Origin: Sulfuriroseicoccus oceanibius
GTDB lineage: Bacteria; Verrucomicrobiota; Verrucomicrobiia; Verrucomicrobiales; SLCJ01
Assembly: GCF_010681825.2 (NCBI RefSeq)
Contig: NZ_CP066776.1
Coordinates: forward strand, 124,001 to 188,000
Reading direction: 5' to 3'
Length of the DNA stretch: 64,000 nt
The notes below the pieces were generated by a model. The model was not told the DNA's origin. It made no database searches and saw only the letters and a list, made by a program, of their open reading frames with translations. The position numbers were made by a program, and so were the translations under genes. Of the stretch, positions 60,974 through 64,000 are shown in pieces. The first letter of the stretch is position 1; every line of letters starts with the position of its first letter.

Positions 60974-61579
60974 ATGCCTGACGCCCCGCTTTCGACCCTG
61001 CTCATCGACCGCCAACCCGGCGCACTGCGCCCGCTCGTCACCGACGCCCTCGGCACCGACCACCCCAACGCAGACGCCAGCTACGCATTGACCATCGAAC
61101 CCACAGACGCCCCCAGCGGACGCCGACTCGTCTTTCATTTCTCGGCCGCTCTCCCATTCGAAGCAGCCCCCGGCAGCACCTGCGGCGCCTTCCAAGCGGA
61201 ACTCTGGAAGCACGACTGCGCCGAATTCTTCCTCGTGAACCCAGCCAACGGCCGCTATCTCGAGTTCAATATCAGCCCGACCGGTGCCTGGTGGGCCGCC
61301 AGCTTCACAGCCCCACGCCAACAGGAGGCCGAACAACACTTCCAAAACGTCGACTGCTCCACCACCACACTCGACGAGGATAAGCTCTGGGCCATCGAGT
61401 TCTCGCTCCCTGCCACCGACATCGAAGCCGTGCTCGGCGCACCACTCGAAGCACTGTGCGGCAATGTCACCGCCATCCTCCAGTCGCCGGATCAGATCTT
61501 CCTCACCGCCGCCCGCCTCGGTGGCACCCAGCCTGACTTCCACGTCCCGGAATCCTGGCTACCGGTCGTAGTCGCATGA
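60974..61579 (+). CDS. DOMON-like domain protein
   Basis: A 201-residue soluble protein. The core ELWKHDCAEFFLVNPANGRYLEFNISPTGAWW fits the DOMON-like/CBM9-related fold (W-x-x-DC-x-E-F...YLEFN-x-x-P-x-G-x-W). No signal peptide, so probably cytoplasmic. Its stop overlaps an upstream in-frame ATG of the sialidase frame (ATGA at 61576-61579), suggesting transcriptional and maybe translational coupling. Confidence 0.85.
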   Translation: MPDAPLSTLLIDRQPGALRPLVTDALGTDHPNADASYALTIEPTDAPSGRRLVFHFSAALPFEAAPGSTCGAFQAELWKHDCAEFFLVNPANGRYLEFNISPTGAWWAASFTAPRQQEAEQHFQNVDCSTTTLDEDKLWAIEFSLPATDIEAVLGAPLEALCGNVTAILQSPDQIFLTAARLGGTQPDFHVPESWLPVVVA

Positions 61580-61653
61580 CGCAAAACCGGTCGGCCATCA
61601 AAACCAGTCAGTTCCAGACAGCCAACCCGCCACTTCTCCGTTACATGTCCCGT

Positions 61654-63270
61654 ATGAACAGAATCCAGTCCCTCATCGCCGGAGCCGCCATGCTCTGCGC
61701 CATCGCGCCGGCCACCGCTGGCGTCTACAAGACCTCGTTCGAAGACACCAAAGCCGGTGCTATCGATACCTTCAGCGACCAGGACGGCATCACATGGGTT
61801 GCCGACGGCAACGCCGCAGTGACCGCCAAGTTCGCCAAGACCGGAAAGCAAGCACTTCACCTGCTCGGCGGCGAGAACCGCGTGGTCACCGTGAAGCTCG
61901 AAGGCAGCGCCCAAAAGGCGAAGGGCGTCCGCTTCCAAGCCGAGCGCTGGACCGGTAAGGATCCGTTCAAGTGCCTCCTCGAAGCACAGGTCGATGGCGA
62001 GTGGCGCAAAGTCGGCCAACTCGACCACGTCATCATCGTCGGCAAGCGCATGCTTTCGGACATCACGCTGGCCATCCCACCGGGCGACACCGTGGAAGCC
62101 CTCCGCTTCACCACCTCCACGCCAAAAGATGCTGGCACGTTGATCGACAACTTCGAACTCCTCTCCGAGAAGCCGGACAAAGTGACCGACATCCCGGAAA
62201 TGCTGCCAGTCCCAACCGAGCCACTCCCGCTGGTCTCGGAGACCACCGTTTTCACCGCCGGTGAAAACGACTGCCACACCTACCGCATTCCAGCCATCAT
62301 CACCGCACCAAACGGCGACCTCATTGCCTCGTGCGACGCCCGCTGGAAGACCAGTGCCGACCTGATCCACGCCCGCGACATCGACATCGTCATCAAGCGC
62401 AGCACGGACAATGGCAAAACCTGGGGCCCGATCGAAGTCGTCGCCGACTACCCGGATGGCACCGGCGGCACAGACCCATCGTTCATCCTCGACCGCGAGA
62501 CCGGTGAGATCTTTGTCTTCTACAGCTACATGGGCAAAAAGGGCCAAACCAAGGAGTTCCGTTTCCACGTCCGCAGCAGTAAGGACAACGGCAAAACCTG
62601 GTCGGAGCATCGCGACATCACCGCAGACATCGCCCCTCAGGACTGGTCGAAAGGCGCGTTCAAGTTCATCTCGTCCGGACGCGGGTCGCAAATGGAAGAC
62701 GGCACACTGATCCACAACTACGTCGTGCTCGGCAAAGGCGCGAAAATCTTCGGCAGCCGTGACCACGGCAAGACCTGGGAACTCATGGACTCGGAAATCA
62801 AGCCAGCCGATGAGTCCCGCGTGCTCGAACTAACCGACGGACGCCTGATGGTCAACTCACGCGTTGGCGGTGGTTTCCGCTGGGTCCACATCTCCGAGGA
62901 CGGAGGTAAAACCTGGGACAGCAAGCGCGAGATCCAGTTGATCGATCCGAAGTGCAACGGTGCCATCATCCGTTACACATCGAAGAAGGACGGCTACGCA
63001 AAAGACCGCTTGTTGTTCTGCAACGCCGGCTCACAAAACGGCCGCAAGAACCTGACGGTCCGCATCAGCTACGATGAGGGCAAAACCTGGAGCGCCGGCA
63101 AGGTCGTCGACCCAGGCCCATCCGCCTACTCGGAGCTGACCATCCTCGAAGACGGCTCGATCGGTGTGCTCTGGGAGCCAGGCTACAATTCGATCAAGTT
63201 CGCCCGCTTCACTCTGGAAGCCCTCACCGACGGCAAGGACAAGCTGACCAAGCCATACGAAATCAAGTAA
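61654..63270 (+). CDS. Secreted sialidase (GH33) with N-terminal jelly-roll domain
   Basis: A 538-residue neuraminidase read from ATG 61654, which gives a signal peptide (MNRIQSLIAGAAMLCAIAPATAG). Residues about 24-160 form a jelly-roll/LamG-like module. The propeller has YRIPAI (the RIP motif) and five Asp-boxes: STDNGKTWG, SKDNGKTWS, SRDHGKTWE, SEDGGKTWD and SYDEGKTWS. All catalytic blades appear intact. Releases sialic acid from glycoconjugates. The 61576 ATG would give a longer N-terminus without a good signal. Confidence 0.95.
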   Translation: MNRIQSLIAGAAMLCAIAPATAGVYKTSFEDTKAGAIDTFSDQDGITWVADGNAAVTAKFAKTGKQALHLLGGENRVVTVKLEGSAQKAKGVRFQAERWTGKDPFKCLLEAQVDGEWRKVGQLDHVIIVGKRMLSDITLAIPPGDTVEALRFTTSTPKDAGTLIDNFELLSEKPDKVTDIPEMLPVPTEPLPLVSETTVFTAGENDCHTYRIPAIITAPNGDLIASCDARWKTSADLIHARDIDIVIKRSTDNGKTWGPIEVVADYPDGTGGTDPSFILDRETGEIFVFYSYMGKKGQTKEFRFHVRSSKDNGKTWSEHRDITADIAPQDWSKGAFKFISSGRGSQMEDGTLIHNYVVLGKGAKIFGSRDHGKTWELMDSEIKPADESRVLELTDGRLMVNSRVGGGFRWVHISEDGGKTWDSKREIQLIDPKCNGAIIRYTSKKDGYAKDRLLFCNAGSQNGRKNLTVRISYDEGKTWSAGKVVDPGPSAYSELTILEDGSIGVLWEPGYNSIKFARFTLEALTDGKDKLTKPYEIK

Positions 63271-63291
63271 GCGGAATTCTTCCGCCTCTCA

Positions 63292-63328
63292 GCGCCGGTG
63301 CGGACCTCCCGCCCGGCGCATTTTTTTT
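63292..63328 (+). terminator. Intrinsic terminator of the sialidase gene
   Basis: GCGCCGG (63292-63298) pairs with CCGGCGC (63313-63319), followed by eight T. Confidence 0.85.
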
Positions 63329-63344
63329 GAACAGCACTCAGGCA

Positions 63345-64000
63345 TCACTGGGGAATCACCAAGGAAGCCGCCCCCAGGATGCCCGCTTCATTGCCCAGAG
63401 ACGCAGTGCGTATATCCAAACGGTTCAAATAATACGGGGTCAGCCACTCTTCCAGCTCAGCCATCATGCTCGGATACAGCACCTCGTAGGTCTTCGACAC
63501 CCCACCTCCCAGAATGACCGTGGGAATGTCAAGAATACGCAGGTTGGAGACAATCCCCTGCCCGAGATACCGGCCAACCTCGGTGAACACCTTCACCGCC
63601 ACCTCATCTCCCGCCAGACACGCCTTCTGAATCTTGCGAGAGTTCAGCTTGTCGTTGTTCTTGAGTTTGGATTTCCACTTTCCCTTCTTCAGATACTTGC
63701 GGCACATCGCTACCATCCCCGCTTTGCCGATGGTTTGCTCCAACGAGAGACCGTTCCCAACCGGAATGTGTCCGACTTCCATCGCATTCCCTCCTTCGCC
63801 CCCGAAGATTTCCTTGTCGTAGATCACGGCCCCGCCCACCCCGGTGCCCAGGGTTAGGAAAACATAATTATCCGGCAATGGTTCGGTCGCAAAAAGCAGT
63901 TCACCGAGAGCCGCCGCGTTGGCGTCATTCTCCAGCCTGAACACATGACCAGGGAACTCCCCTTCCAACCGGTCCATCAACCCGTAATAACTCAGTTCGG
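63345..64000 (-). CDS. ROK-family sugar kinase (partial, 5' end outside window)
   Basis: About 218 residues of a ROK kinase, open to the right edge. Motifs: ENDANAAALGE and LTLGTGVGGAVIYDKE (phosphate-binding), then EVGH. The Cys zinc cluster that follows EVGH in most ROK kinases is absent (HIPVGNGLSLEQTIGKAG). A sugar or amino-sugar kinase such as a glucokinase or N-acetylmannosamine kinase is possible, the latter attractive beside a sialidase but not shown by sequence. Confidence 0.88.
   Translation of the reverse strand, partial: ELSYYGLMDRLEGEFPGHVFRLENDANAAALGELLFATEPLPDNYVFLTLGTGVGGAVIYDKEIFGGEGGNAMEVGHIPVGNGLSLEQTIGKAGMVAMCRKYLKKGKWKSKLKNNDKLNSRKIQKACLAGDEVAVKVFTEVGRYLGQGIVSNLRILDIPTVILGGGVSKTYEVLYPSMMAELEEWLTPYYLNRLDIRTASLGNEAGILGAASLVIPQ

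Noticed and set aside
61492-62766. 424-codon minus-strand open frame opposite the sialidase
   Set aside because: Antisense to the five Asp-box region; Asp/Gly/Val-rich shadow without motifs.

Overview
The window reads as chromosomal DNA of a GC-rich heterotrophic bacterium, most likely a (probably marine) member of the Verrucomicrobiota, order Verrucomicrobiales. This is inferred from gene content (the MoxR / ABC / DUF58 / BatA-type cluster, a Verrucomicrobia-style secreted fucosidase and sialidase, a primary-type sigma factor with a Lys/Ala tail), from the scarcity of Shine-Dalgarno motifs and from the intergenic repeats. No rRNA or tRNA gene, CRISPR array, phage or transposase gene was seen.

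Layout. 1-2.7 kb: a decayed gene fragment and a secreted GH29 alpha-L-fucosidase. 2.7-7.5 kb: a dehydrogenase / HTH-MBL hydrolase pair, an unknown exported protein and a pair of coiled-coil envelope proteins. 7.6-17.6 kb: a minus-strand cluster (three-TM protein, MoxR ATPase, periplasmic/membrane protein, ABC ATPase, ABC permease, DUF58, BatA-type VWA). 17.8-24.8 kb: DUF971, PhnA, rpsB-tsf, a His-rich CobW GTPase, a lipocalin and metY. 24.9-32.6 kb: argJ, a GT4 glycosyltransferase, an ErpA/HscB Fe-S cassette, the sigma factor, a VC0807-like membrane protein and ald. 32.6-40.6 kb: DUF6172, a CNNM-type protein, ThrE, GNAT, TerC, RarD and a BCCT transporter. 40.6-46.3 kb: holB, tmk, a rhodanese lipoprotein and polA. 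46.4-56.1 kb: lipoproteins, a Stf0 sulfotransferase, a left-handed beta-helix protein, an ABC-F ATPase and a membrane sulfatase-superfamily enzyme. 56.2-64 kb: a galactose module (vSGLT-like symporter, galM, galK), a DOMON-like protein, a secreted GH33 sialidase and a partial ROK kinase.

How the genes fit together. The fucosidase, sialidase, Na+/galactose symporter, mutarotase, galactokinase and ROK kinase point to scavenging of complex host, algal or mucin-like glycans: secreted enzymes trim fucose and sialic acid, and galactose is imported and phosphorylated. No galT is present here. The housekeeping genes (rpsB, tsf, polA, holB, tmk, argJ, metY, ald, sigma factor) are intact, so this is a core chromosomal region.

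The most unusual material is partly non-coding: a ~203-bp MITE-like element with terminal inverted repeats in two copies (one supplies a gene's stop codon), a tandem 306-bp duplication full of short palindromes, three 86-bp copies of an ATCTGCGAAAATCCG-type intergenic element, REP-like hairpin clusters and a compound hexanucleotide satellite. The most unusual protein is a sigma-70 factor whose C-terminus carries an AT-hook and a histone-H1-like lysine/alanine tail.
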